A stretch of DNA of 64,000 nt from positions 4,061,001 through 4,125,000 of the forward strand of contig NZ_CP053538.1 of the NCBI RefSeq assembly GCF_013137895.1, given 5' to 3'. The position numbers were made by a program, and so were the translations under genes. A model generated the notes under the pieces. That model searched no databases. It was given only the letters and a program-made list of their open reading frames with translations, and had not been told where the DNA came from. This DNA comes from Hymenobacter taeanensis. GTDB lineage: Bacteria; Bacteroidota; Bacteroidia; Cytophagales; Hymenobacteraceae. Within the stretch, counting starts at the first letter, position 1; each line of letters begins with the position of its first letter. Shown piece by piece: positions 8,771-16,630 of the stretch.

Positions 8771-9538
8771 ATGACTGAGCTTTTTAACGAGAGTTCCGCG
8801 GCTGCATTGCCTGAAGGCAACGCCAGCACACCATTAAAGCGCCGATCATTTTTGCGCTTTACCGGGGCCGGAGTAGTATTGACAGGACTGGTACTAGCCG
8901 GCTGCGACGACAACCAGCTAGACAAGGAGCTAAGTGAGGCGGCGAGTAGTGACAGCAAGGATGACAATAACCGCGTAGTAAATGTAGGAAGCGGCGACTT
9001 TGGTATCCTGAACTTTGCCTATGCTCTGGAGCAATTGGAAGCTGCTTTTTATGCCGAAGTATTGCGCGGAGGGTACTTTGCTTCTGCCTCGCCGGCAGAA
9101 AAGTCAGTCTTCAAGGATATTGAGGCTCATGAGCGCATCCACCGGGAGTTTCTAAAAGCGGGCATTGCTGCTAACGGCGGAACCCCCATCGAAGATCTGG
9201 AGCCCGACTTCTCAAGCGTCAACTTCGGTAGCCGCACCAGCGTGCTGGCAACTGCCAAGGCTTTTGAAGACCTGGGAGTAGCGGCATACAACGGGGCGGG
9301 CCCGCTCATCAGCAACCCGGTTTACCTAGGCCTTGCCGGCAAAATTGTGTCGGTGGAGGCGCGCCACGCGGCGCTTATCCGCGACCTGATTCAGTACAAC
9401 ACCTTCGTTACGCCGGATATTGTGGATCCCAGCACCAGCGTAGAAAGATCGTTGCGCCCCTCCCAGGTAGCATCCATGGCCAATAAGTACCTCAAGCCCG
9501 GATCTAAAATCAACGTCAGCAAGCTACCCCGCGAGTAG
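8771..9538 (+). CDS. Ferritin-like domain lipoprotein with twin-arginine leader
   Basis: A 255-residue exported protein of the Ferritin_2 family, the group that includes the plant desiccation-related protein PCC13-62. The leader carries a twin arginine (RRSFLRF, Arg24-Arg25), a hydrophobic core and a lipobox VLAGC with Cys45, so it is probably a folded Tat-exported lipoprotein. The four-helix bundle is marked by the metal-ligand-like pairs EQLEAAFYAEV, EAHERIHREFL, KAFEDLGVAAYNG and VEARHAALIRDL. Iron binding or storage and protection from oxidative damage are plausible but unproven. A paralogue follows 44 bases downstream, so the two form an operon. Confidence 0.82.
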   Translation: MTELFNESSAAALPEGNASTPLKRRSFLRFTGAGVVLTGLVLAGCDDNQLDKELSEAASSDSKDDNNRVVNVGSGDFGILNFAYALEQLEAAFYAEVLRGGYFASASPAEKSVFKDIEAHERIHREFLKAGIAANGGTPIEDLEPDFSSVNFGSRTSVLATAKAFEDLGVAAYNGAGPLISNPVYLGLAGKIVSVEARHAALIRDLIQYNTFVTPDIVDPSTSVERSLRPSQVASMANKYLKPGSKINVSKLPRE

Positions 9539-9582
9539 GGTAGGTTTTCATTTCTGTTCTCATATCGTTCAAAAACCTACCC

Positions 9583-10482
9583 ATGAATATCCTCAACCTG
9601 ATTTCTGAAATCGAGCGTGTAGACCCGGAAGTCTATGAGCGGCTTGATCAGCGGCGCCAGATGTTTCGCCATTTTGCGGGCTTCGGTAAGAAGCTAGCCG
9701 TAGCGGCTGTGCCGCTGGCAATGGGCTCCATGCTCCAGAAAGCCTACGGCAAACCCAAATCCACGGGCCTGAGTGAGCAGATTGTTTACGTTCTCAACTT
9801 TGCCCTCGGCCTCGAATACCTCGAGTACTACTTTTATCAGATGGGGCTTGACGCCCCGGGCCTGCTTACGGGCTCGGCGCGCGAGTCTGTAACTATAATT
9901 CGCAACGATGAGCGCAATCACGTAGATTTTCTGCGGAGTGTGCTGGGCAGTGCAGCCATTCCAGACCCCGGCGCCAGAGCTTTCGACTATACCGGCTCTA
10001 AGGGGGGCAAGAGGCCAGCTTTGTTTCCTGATGTGTTTACTAACGCAGGAACCTACTTTGCCGTAGCCCAGGCCTTTGAGGATACGGGCGTTAGGGCGTA
10101 TAAAGGAGGGGCTCCACTGCTCATCAGCAACAATACTATTCTGGAGGCTGCTCTGGGCATTCACTCCGTAGAGGCTCGCCATGCCTCCCACATCCGCACC
10201 ATGCGGAGGGGCGGCCCACAGGGCTTACCCGGTCCGCTTACTTCCAACCCCAAAAGTTGGATATCCGGCGACGACAACGGCGGGCCGGCACCCATGTACA
10301 CTGCCCCCGTTTACGGCCCCGGCATGCCCGCCGAAACGTACCCTAGTGAGGCTAACGTAACGCAAGCGGGCGTTAATCTGGTCACGGCTTTCGGCGTGAC
10401 AATGGCAGAGGCCTCCGAAGCGTTTGATGAACCCCTGGACCCCGACACGGTACTGGCAATTGCCGGTAACTTCATTAAGTAA
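9583..10482 (+). CDS. Ferritin-like domain protein (paralogue of upstream gene)
   Basis: A 299-residue member of the same Ferritin_2 family. The same ligand-type helices are present: LEYLEYYFYQMGLD, IRNDERNHVDFLRSVLG, AQAFEDTGVRAYKGG and HSVEARHASHIRTM. The N-terminus differs from the first gene: MNILNLISEIERVDPEVYERLDQR is soluble, then FGKKLAVAAVPLAMGSML could be an internal anchor or a non-classical leader, and there is no lipobox. The conserved order of lipoprotein followed by longer partner suggests the two act together outside the cytoplasm. Its C-terminus (PLDPDTVLAIAGNFIK) extends beyond the bundle. A hairpin follows the stop by 20 bases. Confidence 0.82.
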   Translation: MNILNLISEIERVDPEVYERLDQRRQMFRHFAGFGKKLAVAAVPLAMGSMLQKAYGKPKSTGLSEQIVYVLNFALGLEYLEYYFYQMGLDAPGLLTGSARESVTIIRNDERNHVDFLRSVLGSAAIPDPGARAFDYTGSKGGKRPALFPDVFTNAGTYFAVAQAFEDTGVRAYKGGAPLLISNNTILEAALGIHSVEARHASHIRTMRRGGPQGLPGPLTSNPKSWISGDDNGGPAPMYTAPVYGPGMPAETYPSEANVTQAGVNLVTAFGVTMAEASEAFDEPLDPDTVLAIAGNFIK

Positions 10483-10501
10483 CGTACTCATATAGTAATT
10501 G

Positions 10502-10541
10502 CAAGAGCGTGTTGCCACACCTGACGGGCAGCACGCTCTTG
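10502..10541 (+). terminator. Hairpin terminator after the ferritin-like pair
   Basis: Arms 10502-10516 (CAAGAGCGTGTTGCC) and 10527-10541 pair with one mismatch and are followed by TGTGTTT. It ends the two-gene ferritin-like transcript. Confidence 0.65.
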
Positions 10542-10681
10542 TGTGTTTAGGCCACCTGCAAACCCAATGGGTAGGCAGTAGTCTGATGGGGTAGTGGTAT
10601 GCTGGATGCCAACGCTAGCCCTGAGCACTCCGTATAGCAGAGCATCCTTTCTCCCGATCAACTAGCCTAACCCCACTTGCT

Positions 10682-10963
10682 ATGAACACGCGCAATGAAA
10701 CCCCCGACGCCTCACAATCAGCCGAACAACGCCAGCCTGAGGGCCAGCAGTTTCCCGGTAGCCACGACACCGGCATGAACGCCGATGATAATTCCGGCAG
10801 CGGGGGCACTGAAGGCGGCCAGGAAATCAAAGGTGCCCGAGTGCGCTCTGGGGCCCCTAACTATGACGCCCCCGGCAATGCTCAGGATGGCGATGTAGGG
10901 GGTAACAGTATCAGCAGCGGCTCCGGCGTATCTGGCGGCGAAACAGGCAAAGTAACCCTGTAA
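10682..10963 (+). CDS. Small Gly/Ser/Asn-rich disordered protein
   Basis: A 93-residue hydrophilic protein without any hydrophobic segment, rich in Gly, Ser, Gln, Asn and Asp (for example MNADDNSGSGGTEGGQEIKG). I recognise no domain. It resembles in composition the protein at 6527-7087 (both contain DNSG-type and GGAP/GSGV-type stretches), and both flank the ferritin-like pair, which suggests but does not prove a shared stress role. The ATG at 10682 follows about 200 non-coding bases, and a hairpin follows the stop, so it is probably transcribed on its own. Confidence 0.55.
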   Translation: MNTRNETPDASQSAEQRQPEGQQFPGSHDTGMNADDNSGSGGTEGGQEIKGARVRSGAPNYDAPGNAQDGDVGGNSISSGSGVSGGETGKVTL

Positions 10964-10993
10964 GTGGCCTAGCCCACACTACTATATATACTA

Positions 10994-11035
10994 CAAGGCC
11001 CTGCGCATGCTTCAGCAAGCACGTGCAGGGCCTTG
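10994..11035 (+). terminator. Hairpin terminator
   Basis: The 11-bp arms CAAGGCCCTGC (10994-11004) and its complement (11025-11035) enclose a partly paired loop 31 bases after the stop of the 93-residue protein gene. Confidence 0.6.
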
Positions 11036-11145
11036 CTATTGAATGAATAGCTGTCATAGGTACTAGCTTTCATTGCAGTAGGCCTGTTCTTGAAAATACA
11101 CAATTAATTGTTAGCTTGTTGTGTCTCTAACACATATTGAACTCT

Positions 11146-11682
11146 ATGAAATGCTTTTTTGCACTATTTTTTCTTTTATCAGCGCAATTTGCACAGGCTC
11201 AAATGAGTCTGCTGCTGGGCGGCACCCGGCTGGCCGTAAGTGCGGCCAGCATGGCGGCTCGGCAGAAAAAAGCCGGAAAATCACATCCGGCACCCACAAA
11301 AAATGCCGCTTCTGCCAGTGCATCGGTACCTGGTGCTGGAGCTGCACCGGTTACGGGGCTTGGGGTAACGTCCTTCAGCTACAAGGGGCAAACAGTACCG
11401 GTTAAACGCACCACCCCGGAAACTTTTAAAGGCAAAGGAGGTCCTGAAATTCAGGCCCTGGAAGCCCTGCTGGCTGAACGCCACATGGCCCTGCTGGCAG
11501 ATTCAGTGCAGTCTTTCCTGCCAGCCGCTCAGCATGAGGCTATTGTTGAGGCAACCCGTAAAGCTGTTGCTACGCGCCCAAACTGGAATTACGCTCCTTA
11601 TCGGCAAGAACTGGCGTTCTATGAGAAGGAGGAGGCACGCCGCCAGCAAAAGCTACAGCTTGCTCCCAACAGCGCTAAATAA
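11146..11682 (+). CDS. Secreted hypothetical protein
   Basis: A 178-residue exported protein that I cannot place in a family. The ATG at 11146 gives a clean signal peptide (MKCFFALFFLLSAQFAQAQM); a TTG three codons upstream is a poorer start. The mature part begins with an Ala/Lys/Ser-rich low-complexity linker (AGKSHPAPTKNAASASASV), then a more ordered region with helices (EIQALEALLAERHMALLADS) and a charged C-terminal helix (EKEEARRQQKLQLA). It converges with the polysaccharide deacetylase gene across a shared hairpin. No catalytic motif is seen. Confidence 0.6.
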   Translation: MKCFFALFFLLSAQFAQAQMSLLLGGTRLAVSAASMAARQKKAGKSHPAPTKNAASASASVPGAGAAPVTGLGVTSFSYKGQTVPVKRTTPETFKGKGGPEIQALEALLAERHMALLADSVQSFLPAAQHEAIVEATRKAVATRPNWNYAPYRQELAFYEKEEARRQQKLQLAPNSAK

Positions 11683-11709
11683 CGGCTTGGTTCTTTGCGC
11701 CGCACTCAA

Positions 11710-11746
11710 AAAGGCCCGCTCCTGAACTTGATAGGAACGGGCCTTT
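11710..11746. terminator. Bidirectional hairpin terminator
   Basis: AAAGGCCCG (11710-11718) and its complement CGGGCCTTT (11738-11746) lie between two convergent genes, with A-rich and T-rich flanks suitable for termination in both directions. Confidence 0.7.
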
Positions 11747-11775
11747 CTGAGTGAGACGCAATAGGGTAAGTGGCC

Positions 11776-12603
11776 CTATTCCTTGGCTTTGCCTGGGTGT
11801 GAGCCTCCCTGCACAGCTCTGATTTTCTCCGCTACCTCCACCATAGGAGCCACCCAAATATCTTTCTCGTGGGCCTTCAGGTAGCGCAACAACTGGCGGT
11901 GCGCTTTCAGATCAACATTAAGACCGTGGCCGCCGCCCACACCATGAAACAGGAACACCAACAGCGTGTGCGACTGCTGGGCCTTTTTCACCAGATCAAT
12001 CAGCTGCTCGCCCGTTTGGCCATTAATCATGTAGCTATCAATGTTGGTTAAATCAACCTCGGCCGCGGTTTGTAGGCCACCTGTTACGCCGCGGGCACCC
12101 ACAAAATCATTCTTCAGCTGGTCGTAAAACTTCACGCCCCCAATCTGCAGGTCGCCGCACGGATAGGCGAAGGTGCGGGCGGTTTTACCGTCGATAGCAT
12201 TCAGCAGGACATTATTGGCCCGTATCTCACTTACGGCCCGGCTCACGGTGTATTTGCTTAGGTCGTTGTCGGGAGTCACAAAGCTGCGGCCGGGCAAGCT
12301 GCCGTCGCAGGGGTGCATGAGGGCGTGGTTACCTAGCTCATGTCCCCGCTGAGCGGCCCGCCGCCACTCTGGCAAGCGTTTAGCCACTACCGGCGACGAC
12401 CCAATCAGGTAGAACGTGCCCCGGAATTTCATGGAGTCGAGGGCGGGCACCGCGTTGTCGAGGTCCACATCAATGGCGTCGTCGTAGGTGAGTACTACGG
12501 CGCACTGCTTGTTGTTCCAAGTGGTGGCGGGCTGGCTTTGGGCCAGGCTGGCAACGGAGGTGGCCATTAGGGTGACCGAAGCTACTATGAGCTGTTTGAG
12601 CAT
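11776..12603 (-). CDS. Polysaccharide deacetylase (NodB/CE4) family, exported
   Basis: A 275-residue protein with a signal peptide (LIVASVTLMATSVASLAQ) and a NodB-type domain that removes acetyl groups from sugar polymers such as peptidoglycan, chitin-like chains or surface polysaccharide. Motif 1 reads TYDDAID (family usually TFDDG) with the metal-binding Asp at about position 41-42, and motif 2 reads GNHALMHP, giving the two metal-binding histidines. The gene uses ATG at 12603; a TTG three codons upstream is less likely. A small lipoprotein gene lies 89 bases upstream on the same strand. The relaxed motif 1 is common in this branch and should not abolish metal binding. Confidence 0.82.
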   Translation of the reverse strand: MLKQLIVASVTLMATSVASLAQSQPATTWNNKQCAVVLTYDDAIDVDLDNAVPALDSMKFRGTFYLIGSSPVVAKRLPEWRRAAQRGHELGNHALMHPCDGSLPGRSFVTPDNDLSKYTVSRAVSEIRANNVLLNAIDGKTARTFAYPCGDLQIGGVKFYDQLKNDFVGARGVTGGLQTAAEVDLTNIDSYMINGQTGEQLIDLVKKAQQSHTLLVFLFHGVGGGHGLNVDLKAHRQLLRYLKAHEKDIWVAPMVEVAEKIRAVQGGSHPGKAKE

Positions 12604-12692
12604 GGAGAACAACGTAGTTGGGGGGGCTACACTAGTGAAGTTGCTACAAGAGTAAAGCTAATGGCCGCACACACTCGCAGCTGGGGCAAAGT

Positions 12693-13178
12693 CTATTTCT
12701 TGAGTACCAGTTCCGCCTTTTCAATTTTTAAGCTGGGGTTGTCAGCAGCCACCAACCGGGCTCTGAAAAGGTAAGTAGCATTTTCTGGAACTGTAAATGC
12801 CGCGTTTTTTCCTGAGAAGCGCCAGTTGGTTTTGCCGTTGATAGAGGTTTTTACTTCTCCAATGGTGATGTTTTTATCAGTGGGGTCAATGGCGAGTTGG
12901 TTGAAGGCTTTTCCGTCCTTTAGCATCTCAACCTGAAACTGCACGGGCGCCTCTCCCTCATACGCCATGTCCATATCTGACCACACGGCTATATTTTCGT
13001 CTTTTTTCAATTGTACTGAAACCTCCCTAACCACTTCGTGCCCCTGTGTGCTAATGGCATTAATAGGGAGGCGCGCTATTTCCTTCCCGAATACTGCATC
13101 GCAGGAGCTAAGAGGCGGTACTAGCAGCAGGGTTGTGCTTAGCTTTACTAGTAGGGGTAGTTGGTACTGTTGCTTCAT
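12693..13178 (-). CDS. Hypothetical lipoprotein
   Basis: A 161-residue lipoprotein: basic N-terminus, hydrophobic core and the lipobox LSSC with Cys26. The mature part looks all-beta, with alternating strands such as VREVSVQLKKDENIAVWSD and KAELVLKK at the end, consistent with an immunoglobulin-like or lipocalin-like sandwich, but I cannot assign a family. It stands between the deacetylase and an OmpA-family gene on the same strand with gaps of 89 and 71 bases, so co-transcription is possible. It is probably outer- or inner-membrane attached and periplasmic. Confidence 0.65.
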   Translation of the reverse strand: MKQQYQLPLLVKLSTTLLLVPPLSSCDAVFGKEIARLPINAISTQGHEVVREVSVQLKKDENIAVWSDMDMAYEGEAPVQFQVEMLKDGKAFNQLAIDPTDKNITIGEVKTSINGKTNWRFSGKNAAFTVPENATYLFRARLVAADNPSLKIEKAELVLKK

Positions 13179-13249
13179 GTGCTTGTCTGGGAGTTAAAAG
13201 ACAAGCTTAGGCGTTTTTCAGTAGACAACCCATCTCCGGGGACTACCTG

Positions 13250-14335
13250 TTACTTTATTTCTTCTACCTCTACGCGCCGGTTGCGGGCATCGGGGGAGGG
13301 ATATAGGGGCCGGGAGTCTCCGTAACCAACCGTGCTAAGGCGTTCTGCTGCCACACCGGCCTTCACCAGATATGCCTTCACCGCCTCGGCGCGCTGCTCT
13401 GATAGCACTAGGTTTTTCTCAGGCTCGCCAATTTTATCGGTGTGGCCCGCTACCCGCAGCTTTAGTAGTGGCCTAGCCTTCAGTTCGGCCGCTAACTGAT
13501 CAAGCGCTGGAAGGCCTTCGGGTAGCAGTTCGGGTGTGCCAAGCTTAAACAAAACGGTAGGCAGCACTACTGGCTGGGGGGCCAGCACTGGCGCAAGAAC
13601 GGGGCGCGCGGTATCAGCGCGGGCAACCTCCGGGCGAGTGGGAGCTACCGGCGTGGCGGGTGGCCTAGCCGGCGCTTTGCCCGTAACCTGAATGGTAATG
13701 GGCACTACTGCACTCTGCCGGGTAGGATAGTAGCCCTGAGTAAGGTAAAAGGTAGTGGTTTTGGTGAGCTTGGTACGGTAGGTATTACCGGTGGTTACCG
13801 GCTGCTTCAGGTCGGCATCGGCGTACCACAGCACGTTGCGGCCCGATACCCGAATGGTGCTTTCGACGCCGGCCGCTACTTTAGCCGGCGACTTCAGCTT
13901 GACGCGGTAAAAAGTAAACGTACCGATGTCGCAGTTACCAATGGGGGTATAGGTAGCATGCCCGGTTAGTCGCTCCAGCTTAGGGTCGTAGGTGAACGTG
14001 ATAGAGCCTTCGCACCAGTAAGAGCCCGGTGTGCGGCCAGTTTCATTAAGTTTCTGCTGGTGCATTAACTCCATACCCGTAGGGGTAGGAGTAGCCTGTA
14101 CCTTAAACGTTACGGTAACCCAAGGCTGCCCGCCTACCTGCTGATATAGAACTCCAAACAGCGTGTTGCCTTTTCCCTTCTGCAGGCGCAGCTCAGCGGG
14201 CCAGGTGGCATTCGGCTCTCGTTCTCCCGTGTCGGTTTCTACACCTTGCCAAATGCCTGCCAACGACTGAGCATGGGCAGGGGCCACCCCTAGCAGAAGG
14301 GGTATAAGTAGAACGTACCAACTAATGCTTTTCAT
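13250..14335 (-). CDS. OmpA-family outer-membrane protein with Ig-like middle domain
   Basis: A 361-residue exported protein. ATG at 14335 gives a signal peptide (WYVLLIPLLLGVAPAHAQ); the frame reaches 26 codons further but that part is not signal-like. Domains in order: an N-terminal beta domain (SLAGIWQGVETDTGERE), an Ig-like repeat of the Bacteroidota type (VLWYADADLKQPVTTGNTY, ending TTTFYLTQGYY), a Pro/Ala-rich linker, and a C-terminal OmpA domain that binds peptidoglycan (NLVLSEQRAEAVKAYLVKAG, then NRRVEVEE). It should link the outer membrane to the cell wall. It lies 81 bases downstream of the aldo/keto reductase on the same strand. Confidence 0.82.
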   Translation of the reverse strand: MKSISWYVLLIPLLLGVAPAHAQSLAGIWQGVETDTGEREPNATWPAELRLQKGKGNTLFGVLYQQVGGQPWVTVTFKVQATPTPTGMELMHQQKLNETGRTPGSYWCEGSITFTYDPKLERLTGHATYTPIGNCDIGTFTFYRVKLKSPAKVAAGVESTIRVSGRNVLWYADADLKQPVTTGNTYRTKLTKTTTFYLTQGYYPTRQSAVVPITIQVTGKAPARPPATPVAPTRPEVARADTARPVLAPVLAPQPVVLPTVLFKLGTPELLPEGLPALDQLAAELKARPLLKLRVAGHTDKIGEPEKNLVLSEQRAEAVKAYLVKAGVAAERLSTVGYGDSRPLYPSPDARNRRVEVEEIK

Positions 14336-14416
14336 CTTACCAAGTAAACCTAGTGTGATGAATAGAGTCGGGCGGGGAGGGTGAGGTTGCTTAGGCCCCA
14401 CCCAAAACCCCACCGA

Positions 14417-15292
14417 TTAGCCCAAATAGGCCATATCCTCGGAGCTAAGCTGAATAGCCGCTGCCTGCAGGTTTTCTCGCAAGTGGCCTAGCGATGAGGT
14501 GCCGGGAATGGGCAGGATCCAAGGCGACTTGTGCAGTAGCCAGGCAATGTTAATCTGAGCTTCCGTGGCGTTATGCTTCCGGGCTATTTCGGCAATCCTG
14601 TTGCCGGCCTTGGGCAATCCATGTATGAGGGAGAAGAAGGGAATGAGCGGAATGCCGTGTTGCTCGCAGAGGTCAAGCACTTCCTCACCGCCGGGGTTAG
14701 CGCCATGAGGTAGCTGCACGGTGGTGCGCTGCGCGTAGCTGTACATGTTTTCTACGGTGGCAATGGGGCCTAGCCCCAGGCCAGTTTCCAGCTCTTCGCG
14801 GGTCACGTTGCTGAGGCCTATGTGCAGGATCTTACCCTCGCGCTGCATGTCAAACATGGCGCCGAGCTGCTCCTCGAGCGGCACCGGGCCGTGGCCCATC
14901 AGGCGCAGGTGCACCAGTTGAATCTGATCTTGCCGGAGGGTGCGCAGGTTGTTATCAATACTGGTGCGCAGGTTTTCGGGGGTATTGAAGGGTACCCAGC
15001 TTTTATCGGGGCGGCGGGTGGCACCTACTTTGGTGCATATCACCAGGTCTTGCGGGTAGGGGTGCAAGGCCTCAGCAATGAGGCGGTTAGTTACGTCCTC
15101 GCCGTAATAGTCGGCGGTGTCAATAAAGTTTAGACCCGTTGCTATAGCAGTCTGCAGGATCTGCAGTGCTTCAGGGCGGTTGGCGGGCTCACCCCAAATC
15201 TCAGGCCCGGTAAGGCGCATGGTACCGTAACCAAGCCGGTTGACAGTAAGTGGGTGAGCGGAGTTTTTAGCGATAGTGATTGTCTTGGGCAT
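14417..15292 (-). CDS. Aldo/keto reductase
   Basis: A 291-residue NADPH-dependent oxidoreductase of the aldo/keto reductase superfamily (TIM barrel, cytoplasm). The catalytic tetrad is visible: Asp and Tyr in FIDTADYYGED, Lys in VICTKVG, His in LVHLRLMG. The C-terminal cofactor region reads PWILPIPGTSSLGHLREN. The reading order and the GTMRLTG start resemble the oxidoreductases of the YdbC type. Two ATGs are possible, 15301 and 15292; the latter (MPKTITIAK) is chosen. Substrate cannot be inferred. Confidence 0.88.
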   Translation of the reverse strand: MPKTITIAKNSAHPLTVNRLGYGTMRLTGPEIWGEPANRPEALQILQTAIATGLNFIDTADYYGEDVTNRLIAEALHPYPQDLVICTKVGATRRPDKSWVPFNTPENLRTSIDNNLRTLRQDQIQLVHLRLMGHGPVPLEEQLGAMFDMQREGKILHIGLSNVTREELETGLGLGPIATVENMYSYAQRTTVQLPHGANPGGEEVLDLCEQHGIPLIPFFSLIHGLPKAGNRIAEIARKHNATEAQINIAWLLHKSPWILPIPGTSSLGHLRENLQAAAIQLSSEDMAYLG

Positions 15293-15565
15293 AGAGAACA
15301 TACGGAAATCAAGCCAAAGTATCCAGCATTAAGTTTAGTATGGCTAGCAAGCACGCGCTTGCCTCAAGAAGCCATAGCGAAAAGTATGGTTGTAATGTAT
15401 CCTTTACCGCTGGCGAAACTAGTAGGCAGGTGAAATTGAACTTGATTCAGAAAATTAAATTGGCATCAGAGGTTAAATAAGAATTGATAAATCCCGTATT
15501 GCGGCTTGAGATAAGTTGGTGAGTGATTTTAAATCAATACTATATTTGATAAAACTAGAATTGAT

Positions 15566-15594
15566 TTTGATTTTTAGTTAGTTGTATATTTTTG
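15566..15594 (+). promoter_or_regulatory. Bacteroidota-type promoter for the DUF4136 lipoprotein
   Basis: TTTG at 15566-15569 and TATTTTTG at 15587-15594, 17 bases apart, match the Bacteroidota vegetative consensus (TTTG, spacer, TAnnTTTG). The expected start of transcription is near 15601, leaving a leader of about 94 bases. The 15302-15694 gap is otherwise AT-rich with no gene. Confidence 0.7.
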
Positions 15595-15694
15595 TACAAT
15601 AGGTATTATTTCAAACGATGGATATTTGCTGGCGTATAAAATGGCAGTACTAGCTCTTCAGGTTGAACAACCTATAACCTAACAAACTACAGCC

Positions 15695-16309
15695 ATGAAA
15701 ACGACCCGCTCCATTCTACTCTTCACTTTCTTTGCCCTAGCTGCCTCCGGATGCGCGACTGAATCCGGAGTAAAGGTAGGCAGTGACCAACTCGGGGATA
15801 CCAATGCTACGGTAGGGACTACCCTAGCCACCAACGCCTCGGATAGCCCCGACTTTGGTAAATACAAGACGTACTCGTGGTCTTCACAGATTTCCAACCC
15901 GCAAAACAGTATCTTCTTTCTCAATGATCTGCTGTTCAAGAGAATGGTGGTAGATGCAGTTGAGCACGAAATGGCCTCTAGGGGCTATACATATATGCCA
16001 ACGGGCGGCGACCTGGTGGTAAACTTCCGCTCGTTTGAGCAACCCACCGAAATCGTCAGCAATGACAACCTGGGTGCTGGATACTGGGGAGCCAATGAGC
16101 CCTACGCCTACAATGCTCAACAAAAAGTACAGCTGGACAAGGGCAGTATTCTGCTACAGATGATTGACCGTGAAAAAGGGTTAGAGGTATGGCATGGCTA
16201 TGCCTCCGGCCTTACCGATGGCAACGTATTCGATAAGAACAAGGACAAGGTATACGTAGCTGTAGGCCAGATATTCAAAGAATATAACCATCGGGCCGAT
16301 GGTTTATAA
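15695..16309 (+). CDS. DUF4136 domain lipoprotein
   Basis: A 204-residue lipoprotein: signal with lipobox AASGC (Cys20) followed by a DUF4136 domain. Hallmarks of that family are FGKYKTYSW near residue 54, the helix preceding SRGYTYMPTGGDLVVNF, and a late strand in ILLQMIDREKGLEVWHG (the family usually ends DL.D...kk.vWrG). DUF4136 proteins are periplasmic or outer-membrane lipoproteins of unknown role. It has its own promoter upstream and a strong palindromic terminator downstream, so it is monocistronic. Confidence 0.83.
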   Translation: MKTTRSILLFTFFALAASGCATESGVKVGSDQLGDTNATVGTTLATNASDSPDFGKYKTYSWSSQISNPQNSIFFLNDLLFKRMVVDAVEHEMASRGYTYMPTGGDLVVNFRSFEQPTEIVSNDNLGAGYWGANEPYAYNAQQKVQLDKGSILLQMIDREKGLEVWHGYASGLTDGNVFDKNKDKVYVAVGQIFKEYNHRADGL

Positions 16310-16330
16310 TAATTTATGACACTAATCTAA

Positions 16331-16372
16331 ATACAAAAAGCCCTTGAAGTATACTTCAAGGGCTTTTTGTAT
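16331..16372 (+). terminator. Perfect 42-base palindromic terminator
   Basis: The 21-base half ATACAAAAAGCCCTTGAAGTA at 16331-16351 is followed directly by its exact complement to 16372; the stem is flanked by A- and T-runs, so it can stop transcription in both directions. The rest of the 16310-16630 gap shows nothing recognisable. Confidence 0.8.
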
Positions 16373-16630
16373 TTATGCAAATAAAGATAAATCAGAAAAT
16401 GATATTGCGTATTATGAAATACAGGGCTGACAGGGGCTTTAAATTAAAGCGTCTGGGGCAATTAAGTGCAAAATAACGTTGCCGTTAATTGCACCAGATT
16501 AGAGTGAACATAAGCGACCAGCCTATCCTATACGGGTACTCAGCCCGCGGCGTAGTGCGTGCCAGCCGCTGTATCCGATAGTGCAAATTGCTCTGGCAGA
16601 GCCGCCTTCTTCAGGTACGCGCACTACTGC

